Source of the DNA: a virus
Length of the DNA stretch: 42,721 nt
Direction: 5' to 3' (one strand)
IMG/VR virus record: IMGVR_UViG_3300018083_000058
Coordinates: 1-42,721 of that record
Shown: in pieces, positions 1 through 6,268 of the stretch
How positions within the stretch are numbered: position 1 is the stretch's first letter
How the letters are laid out: the number at the start of each line of letters is the position of its first letter
Made by a program: the position numbers and the translations under genes
Notes under the pieces: generated by a model
What the model saw: only the letters and a program-made list of their open reading frames with translations
What the model was told of the DNA's origin: nothing
Database searches by the model: none

Positions 1-194
1 CCGAAGTCATGCTCACCGTGCGGATCGTTGCCTTCCTTGAAGTCATCGAACAACTCGACCCGCTCCCGGATGCGCGACTGCACCATATCGGGCAACGCCC
101 GGATGCCCGGCGTCACCACCAGCTTGCAGCCGACACCCAAGGCCCGGCGCGCCTCATCGTTGAGCTTGGCGATTGCCGCCGCGTTCGCCGCCAT
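1..194 (-). CDS. DUF3768 family protein (3' end outside window)
   Basis: The visible 64 residues match the DUF3768 signature: an N-terminal IAKLNDEARRALG segment, a VVTPGIRALP segment, and the hallmark DPHGEHDFG stretch at the window edge (family consensus NDPYGEHDFG). Family proteins are about 100 residues, are common on phages, plasmids and genomic islands of Gram-negative bacteria, and have no established function. The ATG at 194 overlaps the stop of the upstream gene as TGATG, so translation is probably coupled. This is the last visible gene of the leftward operon. Recognition comes from the motif pattern only. Confidence 0.85.
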   Translation of the reverse strand, partial: MAANAAAIAKLNDEARRALGVGCKLVVTPGIRALPDMVQSRIRERVELFDDFKEGNDPHGEHDF

Positions 195-397
195 CACGCC
201 ACCTCCATGATCAGCAGTTCTTCGGCCCCATACACCTTGCGGGCTCCGCAGACCTCGCACTTGCCGCACCGCATGTCCGGCTCGACTCCGTAAGCCTCTT
301 CGCCGCACGCGCGGCAGAAGCCTACGTATTCATCCGACCGCATGGCATCCATCAAACGGTCCTGACCGATCAAAACAGGCGTAAATTTCGCCTTCAT
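194..397 (-). CDS. Small Zn-ribbon protein (67 aa)
   Basis: This 67-residue protein has a CRACG knuckle near residue 29 and a Cys-rich CGKCEVCG group about 15 residues later, the pattern of a four-cysteine zinc ribbon. An acidic/hydrophobic tail follows. The start is supported by an AAAGGATGA ribosome binding site a few bases upstream. It overlaps the downstream DUF3768 gene and follows the 153-residue gene after a 79-base gap holding a direct repeat. Small zinc ribbons of this kind often act as nucleic-acid or protein adaptors, but nothing here identifies a partner. Confidence 0.75.
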   Translation of the reverse strand: MKAKFTPVLIGQDRLMDAMRSDEYVGFCRACGEEAYGVEPDMRCGKCEVCGARKVYGAEELLIMEVA

Positions 398-434
398 CCT
401 TTCACCTCGACTTTGGGAAGAATCCCACCGGAGC

Positions 435-466
435 CCGCGCGCTGGCCGGTCGACCGCGCGCTGGCC
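435..466. repeat. 13-bp direct repeat around a GGTCGACC palindrome
   Basis: CCGCGCGCTGGCC occurs at 435-447 and again at 454-466, with the palindrome GGTCGACC at 448-455 between them. It sits in one of the few gaps (398-476) of the leftward operon. The core CTGGCCGG also appears in the gap at 3234-3318 and just after the gene ending at 5468. A processing, binding or recombination site is possible; function is unknown. Confidence 0.6.
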
Positions 467-476
467 CTAGTGATTC

Positions 477-938
477 TCAGCCAATCTCCGTATGCAGCGA
501 GCCGTTGAATTCGTGCCATAGCTCGCACAGTTGCATGTGGGCCTCGACCGCTTCGATGAAACGCGCGGGCGTCTCGCACTTGCCGTGATGGCGTTGCCAC
601 TCGGAGAACGCATCGCGCCAGTCGTCGATCACCTCCGCATGCGTCTCGCCATCGCACCCGTGTTCCGCCGCATCGTTGCAGCGCGCGGCCCGCTCCGGTT
701 CATTGATCCAGTCAGAGTTGCGCTCGGCCTGCAACGCCTGGACTTCCTCTGACCGGATGAGCCACTCGTAGAAGCGCTCGATCCGGGCCCGCGAAGACGG
801 CGACAGGCGCGCCAGCGTGGCTTCGGAGTCGACCACCGCCGCCGCGTTGCACCGGGCCCGCCAGAGGCAGTCCACGGCCCGCTCGCCACGCGCCCGGTAA
901 GCGCGATACCAGTTGAGAGTGGTACGTGGCACGCTCAC
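477..938 (-). CDS. Hypothetical protein, 153 aa
   Basis: I do not recognise this family. It is a soluble, highly charged, mostly helical protein rich in Arg, Glu and Trp, with scattered single cysteines but no CxxC pair, signal peptide or membrane segment. The N-terminus is strongly basic (several Arg in the first 30 residues) and the middle is acidic. Its ATG overlaps the end of the upstream 80-residue gene by four bases (ATGA type), placing it firmly in the operon. A gap of 79 bases follows it. Confidence 0.6.
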   Translation of the reverse strand: MSVPRTTLNWYRAYRARGERAVDCLWRARCNAAAVVDSEATLARLSPSSRARIERFYEWLIRSEEVQALQAERNSDWINEPERAARCNDAAEHGCDGETHAEVIDDWRDAFSEWQRHHGKCETPARFIEAVEAHMQLCELWHEFNGSLHTEIG

Positions 939-1177
939 CGGCCACCGCCTTTCTTCGCCTTGCGCGCGGCAAGCCGATCCGCCGCTTCGGCCCGCGCCAG
1001 GAGCTTCGATGCCAAATCGTAGATGGCGTCATACGTCACCGCGAGCCGCCGCCGCGTGCCCTTCCGGCGCAACTCGATATGGCGCGGGTGCAGTTCGATC
1101 AGAAGGGCGCGTGAGCGCCCTCCGTCCCGAATGCCAACCGCCGTCTCGCGCATGAGCGGCTTGTCGATCCGCGTCAT
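935..1177 (-). CDS. Small basic hypothetical protein, 80 aa
   Basis: The protein opens with MTRIDKPLMRE and has a central beta-like stretch (LLIELHPRHIELRRKGTRR) followed by a helix (YDAIYDLASKLLARAEA) and a Lys/Arg/Gly tail. The strong positive charge suggests nucleic-acid contact, but I cannot name a family. It overlaps both neighbours by four bases, so it is translationally coupled in the operon. No cysteine motif or membrane segment is present. Confidence 0.6.
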   Translation of the reverse strand: MTRIDKPLMRETAVGIRDGGRSRALLIELHPRHIELRRKGTRRRLAVTYDAIYDLASKLLARAEAADRLAARKAKKGGGR

Positions 1178-1626
1178 GCGGGCACCTCCGTCCAGGAAAG
1201 CTCCATCTGCCGGTCATCCGCCACCGGCCCCGGCCCCTGGAGCACCGGCACCGCCGCCATCGCCGCCAGCGTGGCCCGCGCATCTTCCAGGGCCTCATGG
1301 GTCAACTCTTCTTCCACGTCCCTGATATGGTCCGGGTGAGAGTCCGACTCGATCCCGCCCAAGTAGGCGCGCCCGATCACCGTGCCGAAGGCCCAACGGG
1401 TGTCGGTGTCGATCGAGATCCTGACCGCGCAATCGAGCATCTGCCAGTCGCCGCGCCGGAAGGCCGCGAGCCGCTCGCGGTCCTGGGCCTCGTACCGCTC
1501 GATCTCGGCCCGCTCGCAACCGGAATAGTCCATGCCGCACAGGTAGCTCACGTCCGGTTGCGGGTCGCCCAACCACTCGACTTCGTACCGGAGCCCGCCG
1601 CGCTCAAACGTCTTATTGGATGGCAT
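1174..1626 (-). CDS. Hypothetical protein, 150 aa
   Basis: An unrecognised acidic protein. The first 60 residues contain two Tyr/Cys-containing segments (VSYLCGMDYSGCERAE), then a helix and a beta-rich centre (CAVRISIDTDTRWAFGTVIG) with a Gly-rich turn, and a helical C-terminal third. The pattern of an aromatic helix followed by WQMLDCAVRISID resembles small accessory proteins seen on phages and plasmids, but no function is known to me. Its stop overlaps the start at 1177, and 4 bases separate it from the upstream 64-residue gene. Confidence 0.6.
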   Translation of the reverse strand: MPSNKTFERGGLRYEVEWLGDPQPDVSYLCGMDYSGCERAEIERYEAQDRERLAAFRRGDWQMLDCAVRISIDTDTRWAFGTVIGRAYLGGIESDSHPDHIRDVEEELTHEALEDARATLAAMAAVPVLQGPGPVADDRQMELSWTEVPA

Positions 1627-1630
1627 CGCG

Positions 1631-1825
1631 CTAGCCCTCCAACTCTTCGCGGAGCTTCGCCGCCGCCGTCACATAGCCCTCAAACGCCGCCGCCAGACGC
1701 GGCGACGGCTCGCCCTTCATCATCATCAGCGCATCCTTGCGCCACTGCTCTGACGCGATCTGCAACGCGGTCCAGATGAGCGTTTGCTCCTGGACCTCGA
1801 AAGCCTCGAAACGATTCTGTTCCAT
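1631..1825 (-). CDS. Small helical hypothetical protein, 64 aa
   Basis: This is a short alpha-helical protein (MEQNRFEAFEVQEQTLIW start) with an acidic C-terminus. I chose the ATG at 1825 because it has an AAAGG ribosome binding site five bases upstream. A longer frame starting as far out as 2047 would run through the 1908-2285 gene. The leader carries a 17-base sequence identical to one before the first gene of the operon (4388-4404), suggesting a shared or duplicated control element. No family recognised. Confidence 0.65.
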   Translation of the reverse strand: MEQNRFEAFEVQEQTLIWTALQIASEQWRKDALMMMKGEPSPRLAAAFEGYVTAAAKLREELEG

Positions 1826-1841
1826 GTTCACCTTTCTGTCT
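1825..1841 (-). promoter_or_regulatory. Leader element, copy 2 (shared 17-mer with RBS)
   Basis: On the minus strand the sequence is AGACAGAAAGGTGAACA, immediately before and including the first base of the ATG at 1825. The same 17 bases occur at 4388-4404 in the leader of the first gene of the operon. It contains the AAAGG ribosome binding site. Identity beyond the RBS core suggests a common regulator or a duplication. Confidence 0.55.
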
Positions 1842-1872
1842 GTCATCCCGCGATACAACCCGGCCTCGCGCC

Positions 1873-1894
1873 CGCTCCGTCTGCGACCGGAGCG
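1873..1894 (-). promoter_or_regulatory. Intergenic hairpin inside the leftward operon
   Basis: CGCTCCG at 1873-1879 pairs with CGGAGCG at 1888-1894 around an eight-base loop, in the 82-base gap between the genes ending at 1908 and starting at 1825. No T-run follows on the minus strand, so it is not a standard terminator. It could be an RNA-processing or stability element. Confidence 0.35.
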
Positions 1895-1907
1895 ATGCGA
1901 CTCCGAA

Positions 1908-2285
1908 TCAGCGATTGCCCGCGAAGTCCTCGACACGCGGGCCGGGGCACGTATTCGAGCCGGTGTCATGCCCGGTCGAGCCGCAGTCGGCGCACTCTTC
2001 ATAGCCGCCGTCATCCGGCCACGGCGCATCAGGATCGACCACTTCAACGCCCTCCAGGTATGAGCCCGGCGAACAGATCACGCCGAAGCAATACCGTTCT
2101 TCGTTGCACTCCATGTAGTCGCCGATCATGTCGTCGTCGTCAAGCTGGCGGTCGCCGCCGCAGTCGATCACGTAGCGGAGCAACTCGGCCTCAGCCTGCT
2201 CCTTCGTTTCATGCAACGTCACGCGGGCGTCCCGGCCCGCCCACGCGCGGCCACCATCAATCGTCAGAGCGTAATGCACTCTCAC
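1908..2285 (-). CDS. Hypothetical protein with C-terminal Zn knuckle, 125 aa
   Basis: The N-terminal half looks like a small alpha/beta domain, with a short hydrophobic strand followed by a helix (KEQAEAELLRYVIDCGG). The middle is very acidic, and the C-terminus has a CADCGSTGHD knuckle plus one later cysteine, a probable partial zinc site. The ATG at 2285 overlaps the upstream stop by four bases (ATGA). The family is not recognised. An 82-base gap with a hairpin separates it from the next gene. Confidence 0.65.
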   Translation of the reverse strand: MRVHYALTIDGGRAWAGRDARVTLHETKEQAEAELLRYVIDCGGDRQLDDDDMIGDYMECNEERYCFGVICSPGSYLEGVEVVDPDAPWPDDGGYEECADCGSTGHDTGSNTCPGPRVEDFAGNR

Positions 2286-2503
2286 CGTGTCACCTCCTGC
2301 AAAAACGCTTCCTCGTACCCTTCAATCGCAAACGAGTCGCCGAAGTGCCCGCCGCTGGCGATGCAATGCTCCATCGCATCCGCATCGCGCACCGTGATCG
2401 TCAGGTAGCCTTCCTCCCACGCCATGCCGGTCACCGTGCCGGTCACCACCGATTCATTGACGCCGTGGAACGTCACCGCATCGCCCAACTCGACCCGCTT
2501 CAT
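2282..2503 (-). CDS. Small beta-rich hypothetical protein, 73 aa
   Basis: The protein begins MKRVELGDAVTFHG and alternates hydrophobic and polar residues in strands separated by Gly turns (VVTGTVTGMAWEEGYLTI), which suggests a small SH3/KOW-like or OB-like barrel. I chose the ATG at 2503 because a GGGGAGGTG ribosome binding site precedes it; an in-frame start at 2530 lacks one. It overlaps its upstream neighbour as TGATG. The fold assignment is inference from the strand pattern. Confidence 0.65.
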   Translation of the reverse strand: MKRVELGDAVTFHGVNESVVTGTVTGMAWEEGYLTITVRDADAMEHCIASGGHFGDSFAIEGYEEAFLQEVTR

Positions 2504-2793
2504 CAGGACACCTCCCCGCACTGCCAGCACGCGCCCGCCGCTTCAATCTGCCCCCGGCAGACCGGGCACTCAAACGCCGCCGCCGTCATCGCCCGCGCCA
2601 CCGGCCCGCGCCTGACGCTCGCCATCTCGACCCACTGGCGACCGTCACCGGCCACCGGCTCAACCAGGAAACGGTTCCGGCCCCATGAACACTTCACGTC
2701 GCGCACCGTGCAATCCACCCACAGTTCCCCGGCCCGCATCTGGATCGTCTCGCCCACGGCGACAATCATCTCGACCGCCGTCGCGCGCGTCAC
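2503..2793 (-). CDS. Zn-ribbon protein with GTG start, 96 aa
   Basis: The first two thirds are beta-rich (IVAVGETIQMRAGELWVDC) and the C-terminus has CPVC and CWQC pairs about 12 residues apart, a zinc ribbon. The GTG at 2793 is preferred because GGAGGT lies just upstream and the codon overlaps the upstream stop as GTGA; a longer frame adds an unlikely Gly/Arg-rich head. Partner and function are unknown, and it is coupled to genes on both sides. Confidence 0.65.
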   Translation of the reverse strand: MTRATAVEMIVAVGETIQMRAGELWVDCTVRDVKCSWGRNRFLVEPVAGDGRQWVEMASVRRGPVARAMTAAAFECPVCRGQIEAAGACWQCGEVS

Positions 2794-3233
2794 CGGCCTA
2801 CCTCCACCCACTCGCCTTCGGCCCACTCGATCAGCGCCTTGCCCAACGCCGCCGCGTCGTCATACACGCCCAGGATGCGCTGGCCGCTCAGGACCGCCGG
2901 TTTGCGCTCATTGTCGCCGTACACCTTCGCGCTGGCCCCCAACCGCGACACGTACACCGTGATCGGATACATCCGCTCAGGCCGGGCAAGCTCCGTCGCT
3001 TCGCGCTTCAACTCCAGTACGCTCCCCTTGGTAAACGAGAGCCACTGGCCGCGCTCATCACGCCGTTGCGTGTAGAGCATCACCTCGCCCTCGTCATTCA
3101 CATACGAGTCCCGCAACGATACGCGGAACACGTCACGCGGAAAGGCCCTGAGCCCGAAGGTCGCCGGGAATTCACCCGCCGCCGCCGCTATCATCCCGTC
3201 GCGCTCACCGCGACTCATCAAACTCCAATGCAT
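2790..3233 (-). CDS. Hypothetical protein, 147 aa
   Basis: This soluble alpha/beta protein is not recognised. It begins with a helix (MSRGERDGMIAAAAG) after five residues, continues with beta-rich segments (VMLYTQRRDERGQWLSF and MYPITVYVSRLG), and ends with an acidic helix (ALGKALIEWAEGEWVE). No cysteine motif or membrane segment is visible. The ATG at 3233 has a GAGGTGAAGAG ribosome binding site. It couples to the downstream Zn-ribbon gene and follows an 85-base gap (3234-3318) that carries an ACTGGCCGGTGCCGGTGAG stretch. Confidence 0.65.
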   Translation of the reverse strand: MHWSLMSRGERDGMIAAAAGEFPATFGLRAFPRDVFRVSLRDSYVNDEGEVMLYTQRRDERGQWLSFTKGSVLELKREATELARPERMYPITVYVSRLGASAKVYGDNERKPAVLSGQRILGVYDDAAALGKALIEWAEGEWVEVGR

Positions 3234-3318
3234 CTCTTCACCTCGTTCATCTCGCTACGATCCTCAGATCCGCGCCAGGAGCCCACTGGCCGGTGCCGGT
3301 GAGCCCTGACTCGACCCG

Positions 3319-3573
3319 CTAAATCAGCGGATGCAAGCGCGACTGGGGCCACTTGCGCGCAGCCGCCTCATACAACTCACGCGAGCCCGGCTCCGGTTCC
3401 AGGTAGCAGCGCAACGCCTCGACACCGGCCCGGTAGCCCTCGCGCATCAACGCGCTCTGGATCTGCTCGTCGCCGTTCTCCGCTTTGAACCAGTAGTACG
3501 ATCCGGCCTCGACCACCGCCTTCCGCAACTCGGTCACCGACATGGGCTCGGCCCGCTTCGTTCTTCGCGCCAT
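3319..3573 (-). CDS. Small hypothetical protein, 84 aa
   Basis: A basic N-terminus (MARRTKRAEP) leads into a helical body with aromatic residues (VVEAGSYYWFK) and a second helix (EGYRAGVEALRCYLEPEP). The ATG at 3573 was chosen because GAGGAGGTGAAG precedes it; a longer frame in the same phase has an implausible Gly/Arg-rich head and crosses the upstream gene. It overlaps that gene as TGATG. No family recognised. Confidence 0.65.
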   Translation of the reverse strand: MARRTKRAEPMSVTELRKAVVEAGSYYWFKAENGDEQIQSALMREGYRAGVEALRCYLEPEPGSRELYEAAARKWPQSRLHPLI

Positions 3574-3923
3574 CACTTCACCTCCTCTTGTATCGACTTC
3601 CAAATCTTGCAGTAGAACTTCCGGTAGAAGCTCGACCATCCCTGACACCCGGTCGAGTTGCCAAACTCGTTCTCGATCCAGGAACCCTTGTTCGCCTTGT
3701 AGCCGCGCGCGTTGCCCCACGCCTTCGCCATCACGTTGCGCCAGTCGCCATGCAACAGAGCCTCGCGCTGCTTCGCCGCCGCGTTCCAGACCGCCACCGG
3801 CTTCGCCACCGGCAACCACGGCTCGTCATCCGCATGAGCCGCGCTCAGATCCCACGTCACCGTCACCGGCCCGCTGGCGACCGGCCCGCGTGGCGCACTC
3901 CAAACCTCATACGCCGTCTTCAC
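3573..3923 (-). CDS. Hypothetical protein with GTG start, 116 aa
   Basis: This protein is rich in Trp and basic residues. The N-terminus has a GPVASGPVTVTWDLS strand region, and the C-terminal half is aromatic with two cysteines (GCQGWSSFYRKFYCK). The GTG at 3923 follows GGAGGTGAAGTA and overlaps the upstream TAG stop by one base. I do not recognise the family. The Trp/Lys-rich centre (AKAWGNARGYKANKGSW) could bind nucleic acid, which is inference only. Confidence 0.6.
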   Translation of the reverse strand: MKTAYEVWSAPRGPVASGPVTVTWDLSAAHADDEPWLPVAKPVAVWNAAAKQREALLHGDWRNVMAKAWGNARGYKANKGSWIENEFGNSTGCQGWSSFYRKFYCKIWKSIQEEVK

Positions 3924-4105
3924 TACTTCACCTCCAATGCTTCATCGATCCGGCCCACTACCCCAACCGCCAGCGCCCGCAAATCCTCCAACTCGCCAAC
4001 AAACAAATCGTCCGTCAACGTGCCATCGAACACGGCCTGCACCTCTTTGAGCAGATCCTGCATCTTGATCAGCCGGTCAATCGCGCTCATCGTCTCCGTC
4101 GCCAT
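3923..4105 (-). CDS. Small helical hypothetical protein, 60 aa
   Basis: The 60-residue product is almost wholly helical with heptad-like hydrophobics (IDRLIKMQDLLKEVQAVF, then ELEDLRALAVGVVGRIDEAL), so a coiled coil or helical hairpin is likely. Its ATG abuts the stop of the first operon gene (TAGATG), with a GGAGGTGAAGAAG ribosome binding site. No family recognised. Confidence 0.65.
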   Translation of the reverse strand: MATETMSAIDRLIKMQDLLKEVQAVFDGTLTDDLFVGELEDLRALAVGVVGRIDEALEVK

Positions 4106-4381
4106 CTACTTCTTCACCTCCGCTTTCACTTCCGCCTTCTCAGCCCACGCGCCGTTACCGGCCTGCTTCGCCGTCGACGCCTTCCCGGCCTTCCAGCAAC
4201 GCTTGCACTCCGTCAGGCCATGCTTCACCGCAACCGCCCGATCCGCGTGCAGCCCATGCGCCTTCCCGTTGCGCGTCGAGCAACTGGTCGTTGAATGGAA
4301 CGCCTTGCTGGCACTCCCGAAGTACACCGTCTCGGCCAGCGCCATCCCGGCCAGGATCAATCCCGTCAGTATCGTCTTCAT
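4106..4381 (-). CDS. Exported protein with YH...C...CxxC Zn motif, 91 aa
   Basis: The first gene of the leftward operon encodes a likely signal peptide (MKTILTGLILAGMALAETV, with an ALA-E cleavage-like site). It is followed by a compact module: an aromatic strand (VYFGSASKAFH), a Cys about seven residues on, and LTECKRC. This is the layout of the small Ada-like metal-binding repeat often attached to secreted nucleases, where His and three Cys hold a metal. The Lys/Glu/Ala-rich tail (AEKAEVKAEVKK) is low complexity. A GTG start 13 bases upstream in another frame was rejected. A role in the periplasm or envelope is inference. Confidence 0.7.
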   Translation of the reverse strand: MKTILTGLILAGMALAETVYFGSASKAFHSTTSCSTRNGKAHGLHADRAVAVKHGLTECKRCWKAGKASTAKQAGNGAWAEKAEVKAEVKK

Positions 4382-4517
4382 CTTCTGTGTTCACCTTTCT
4401 GTCTTCCCGCCGCCCTCAATCGGAGAGCGGTCAATATGATGATACCAGTTAGGAACGCAAGGTTACACCCATTACAAAGATAATTGAAACGATATCGCGT
4501 GTGCTACGCTCCACCTC
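4382..4517. promoter_or_regulatory. Divergent control region
   Basis: This 136-base AT-richer gap lies between divergent genes. Leftward, ACGCAA at 4455-4460 (TTGCGT on the minus strand) and AATATG at 4433-4438 (CATATT) are 16 bases apart and could be -35/-10 elements. The resulting leader contains the 17-mer at 4388-4404 shared with position 1825. Rightward, TTGAAA at 4484-4489 and TACGCT at 4505-4510 form a weaker pair (15-base spacer). The -10 lies only seven bases before the ATG at 4518, which lacks an RBS, so a leaderless transcript is possible. Assignments are by eye. Confidence 0.45.
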
Positions 4518-5468
4518 ATGGAACCCTCACAGAATCATGGGGATGACGCCAGGCCGGACCTCGAGAAAATTTCTCAGGAAAATAAAGATTCCAACCTGTA
4601 CCCGCCGCCCGCCAGCGCGCCACCAGCCACCACCGGCCTTCCACCACGGCCCGCTGGCCGCTACTGCACAACCTGCACTCACCCGGCCCGCGATCAGATC
4701 GACGCCCTCCTGGTCGCCGGTCAACGCAGCTTCGCTTCCATTGCCGGTGATTTCGGGCTGAACGACTCCAGCCTCCAACGACATGCTCAAGAGCACTTGC
4801 CTGCAAGACTGCTTCGTAATCGGGAGGAACTTCAAACCCGTGCGGATGCCGCGTTCGTAAAGCTGGCCGTCACGCAGAGCGTGAACCGCCTACGGCGCAT
4901 CCAGGGCCGGATGGATCTATTGGAACAGGTGCGGCTCGACCGGGCCGGTGCCGCCGATCCCGGCGTTCCTGGTGACCGCACCGGCCTGATCGTTAAACAG
5001 GTGCGGTCGATCCGCACCGGCCAGGAGTCATGGCGCGAAGTGGTCGACGCGCATGTGGACACCGGTCTCCTGGCCGAAGAGAGAATGTTGGAGCGTGCCG
5101 CCGCCGTCGAGACGGGTGAGTGGCTCGCGCAAACCGGGAAAGGTGCCTTCGGCGCTGGCGAAGGTGGCCGTGGCCCGTTGGTGGTTGTGCTGGCGACCGG
5201 CCTGCAGCCGATCCCCGGCCCCGCCGGGCCCGAAGCCGCGCGGCATCGTATTAGTGATGCACGCCGCCAGCGCACCGCGACCGCCGCAGAAGTCGAGGGA
5301 GCGCAGGCCGGTGGCGTTGCGCCACCACTGAACCGGCTCGACATGCTCGACCTGGAGCAAACCCCGGAGTGGGTGCCTGGAGCGCCGGATACCTTAGAAG
5401 GTGCATTACCGGGTGCGGTCCAGGGCGACCGGCCCGGCCCCGAAGCTGAGAGCCTCGACTCCGATTGA
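4518..5468 (+). CDS. DNA-binding protein (Zn-finger/HTH), possible small terminase, 316 aa
   Basis: After a disordered Pro-rich head (residues 1-47) comes a C50-x2-C53-x-H55 knuckle, then a helix-turn-helix (IDALLVAGQRSFASIAGDFG) ending in H89 and H93. This pattern, Cys pair plus HTH plus RH...H, is a recurring phage/mobile-element DNA-binding module that also occurs in small terminase subunits. A helical segment follows (RIQGRMDLLEQVRL), and then a long Gly/Pro/Ala-rich tail with little predicted fold. It lies next to the repeat-rich gap at 5469-6268, which suits a packaging-site binder. It is far from the large terminase gene, so a transcription regulator is equally possible. No ribosome binding site is visible before the ATG. 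Confidence 0.6.
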   Translation: MEPSQNHGDDARPDLEKISQENKDSNLYPPPASAPPATTGLPPRPAGRYCTTCTHPARDQIDALLVAGQRSFASIAGDFGLNDSSLQRHAQEHLPARLLRNREELQTRADAAFVKLAVTQSVNRLRRIQGRMDLLEQVRLDRAGAADPGVPGDRTGLIVKQVRSIRTGQESWREVVDAHVDTGLLAEERMLERAAAVETGEWLAQTGKGAFGAGEGGRGPLVVVLATGLQPIPGPAGPEAARHRISDARRQRTATAAEVEGAQAGGVAPPLNRLDMLDLEQTPEWVPGAPDTLEGALPGAVQGDRPGPEAESLDSD

Positions 5469-5599
5469 GTGGTGGCGCTGGCCGGGCTCGACCGCGCCGG
5501 CCACCGGCTCGAGTCGCGCTTCCTTTAGAATGAGCGCGTTGCGGCGACCCCCCCCATGCCCGCGAATTCCGGGGCCCCGCGGGTCCAGCCGAAGGGTGT

Positions 5600-5662
5600 G
5601 TTCGCGCATGTGTGAAGTTCAAAAAGCAGGGAGTGGGGAAGAGGTTCGCGTGTGTGTGAAGT
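5600..5662 (+). repeat. 19-bp imperfect direct repeat pair
   Basis: GTTCGCGNNTGTGTGAAGT occurs at 5600-5618 and 5644-5662, 44 bases apart and differing only at the two N positions. Each copy is followed by a TGGGGAAG (5634-5641 and 5692-5699). The periodicity suggests iterons for an initiator or a packaging protein. Confidence 0.6.
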
Positions 5663-5682
5663 CCGGAAAGTGTGGCACCTGG

Positions 5683-5750
5683 GATGAGGTGTGGGGAAGG
5701 GTACGGTACTACAGTAGCTTTCCTCATCTTCTGCGAAGATGAGGTGTGGG
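5683..5750 (+). repeat. 13-bp direct repeat pair
   Basis: GATGAGGTGTGGG occurs at 5683-5695 and 5738-5750. The second copy overlaps the right arm of the perfect hairpin at 5722-5744, so repeat and hairpin appear to belong to one composite site. Confidence 0.6.
5722..5744. repeat. Perfect 10-bp inverted repeat with 3-base loop
   Basis: CCTCATCTTC (5722-5731) and GAAGATGAGG (5735-5744) are exact complements around TGC. No T-run follows on the plus strand, and the flanks are G-rich, so it does not look like an intrinsic terminator. A protein-binding palindrome or an extruded hairpin at an origin or packaging site fits better. Confidence 0.65.
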
Positions 5751-6051
5751 AGGGGGAACTGAAACGCTACACCGAAGAAGAAAGAAAACCAGTATATCTG
5801 TATACCCCCCCCAACCCCCCAAGGAAAAAAGGGAGCAAACCGCAAAAACGCGCGAGCCTCAAAAACGCCGCGAAGGAGCATTGTATACCACCCGGGCCCG
5901 GTTTTGGGTGGGGCCCCCTTTTGAGGGTGGTAGAAGGGATTTTCTACCAGGGAGAAAGAGACCCGCGTTTGAGGGGTACAAGGTGTAGTTTTCGTGACTA
6001 CAGAGAGAGTGGTGTGTGATAGGCTTGTGGTGTTCGATTTTCAGCATGGGT

Positions 6052-6090
6052 GCCCTGGTTTATCACTCAAAACCGGGGCATTCTTGCGTT
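6052..6090 (+). terminator. Candidate rho-independent terminator
   Basis: GCCCTGGTTT (6052-6061) pairs with AAACCGGGGC (6070-6079) with one G-T wobble around an 8-base loop. It is followed by a weak T-containing stretch (ATTCTTGCGTTTTG). It could end rightward transcription from 4518 or insulate the operon starting at 6269. Confidence 0.5.
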
Positions 6091-6222
6091 TTGTGGGGCC
6101 ATCCCGGTCCAGTCCAGGGGTAAGGGCGAAGGGTTCCCTATTGGGGAGCCTGTACTCGTAGACGTTGGACTATTTTCACTGGAGCGCCGCCGGGATTAGT
6201 CCACTTCCCATTTTCCCTCCCG

Positions 6223-6246
6223 TTTTGCGCAAAACTCTTTTACACT
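6223..6246 (+). promoter_or_regulatory. Palindrome TTTTGCGCAAAA and -10-like TACACT
   Basis: The perfect 12-bp palindrome at 6223-6234 lies upstream of the gene at 6269 and recurs exactly at 9607-9618, the other rightward operon start. A -10-like TACACT lies at 6241-6246, seven bases beyond the palindrome. An operator overlapping or replacing a -35 element is the simplest reading. Confidence 0.5.
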
Positions 6247-6268
6247 GCTTTCTGAGGTGAAACAAGCA

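Larger units (their letters stand above)
5469..6268. other. 800-base gene-poor region, candidate origin or packaging site
   Basis: No open frame here has convincing coding character: those present are Ser/Pro/Arg-rich, overlap one another and lack ribosome binding sites. Composition differs from the rest of the window, with C-tracts (5805-5812 and 5815-5820), A-rich runs and G-rich runs. The region holds paired direct repeats, a perfect 10-bp hairpin, two weaker stem-loops (5929-5948 and 5984-6002) and a terminator-like hairpin at 6052-6079. The combination suggests a replication origin, a cos/pac site, or the physical end region of the genome. No single element is decisive. Confidence 0.55.

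Noticed and set aside
5401-6047. Several open frames in the gene-poor region (for example 5746-5988 plus)
   Set aside because: No ribosome binding site, odd Pro/Arg-rich products, and mutual overlap in different frames; the region looks non-coding.
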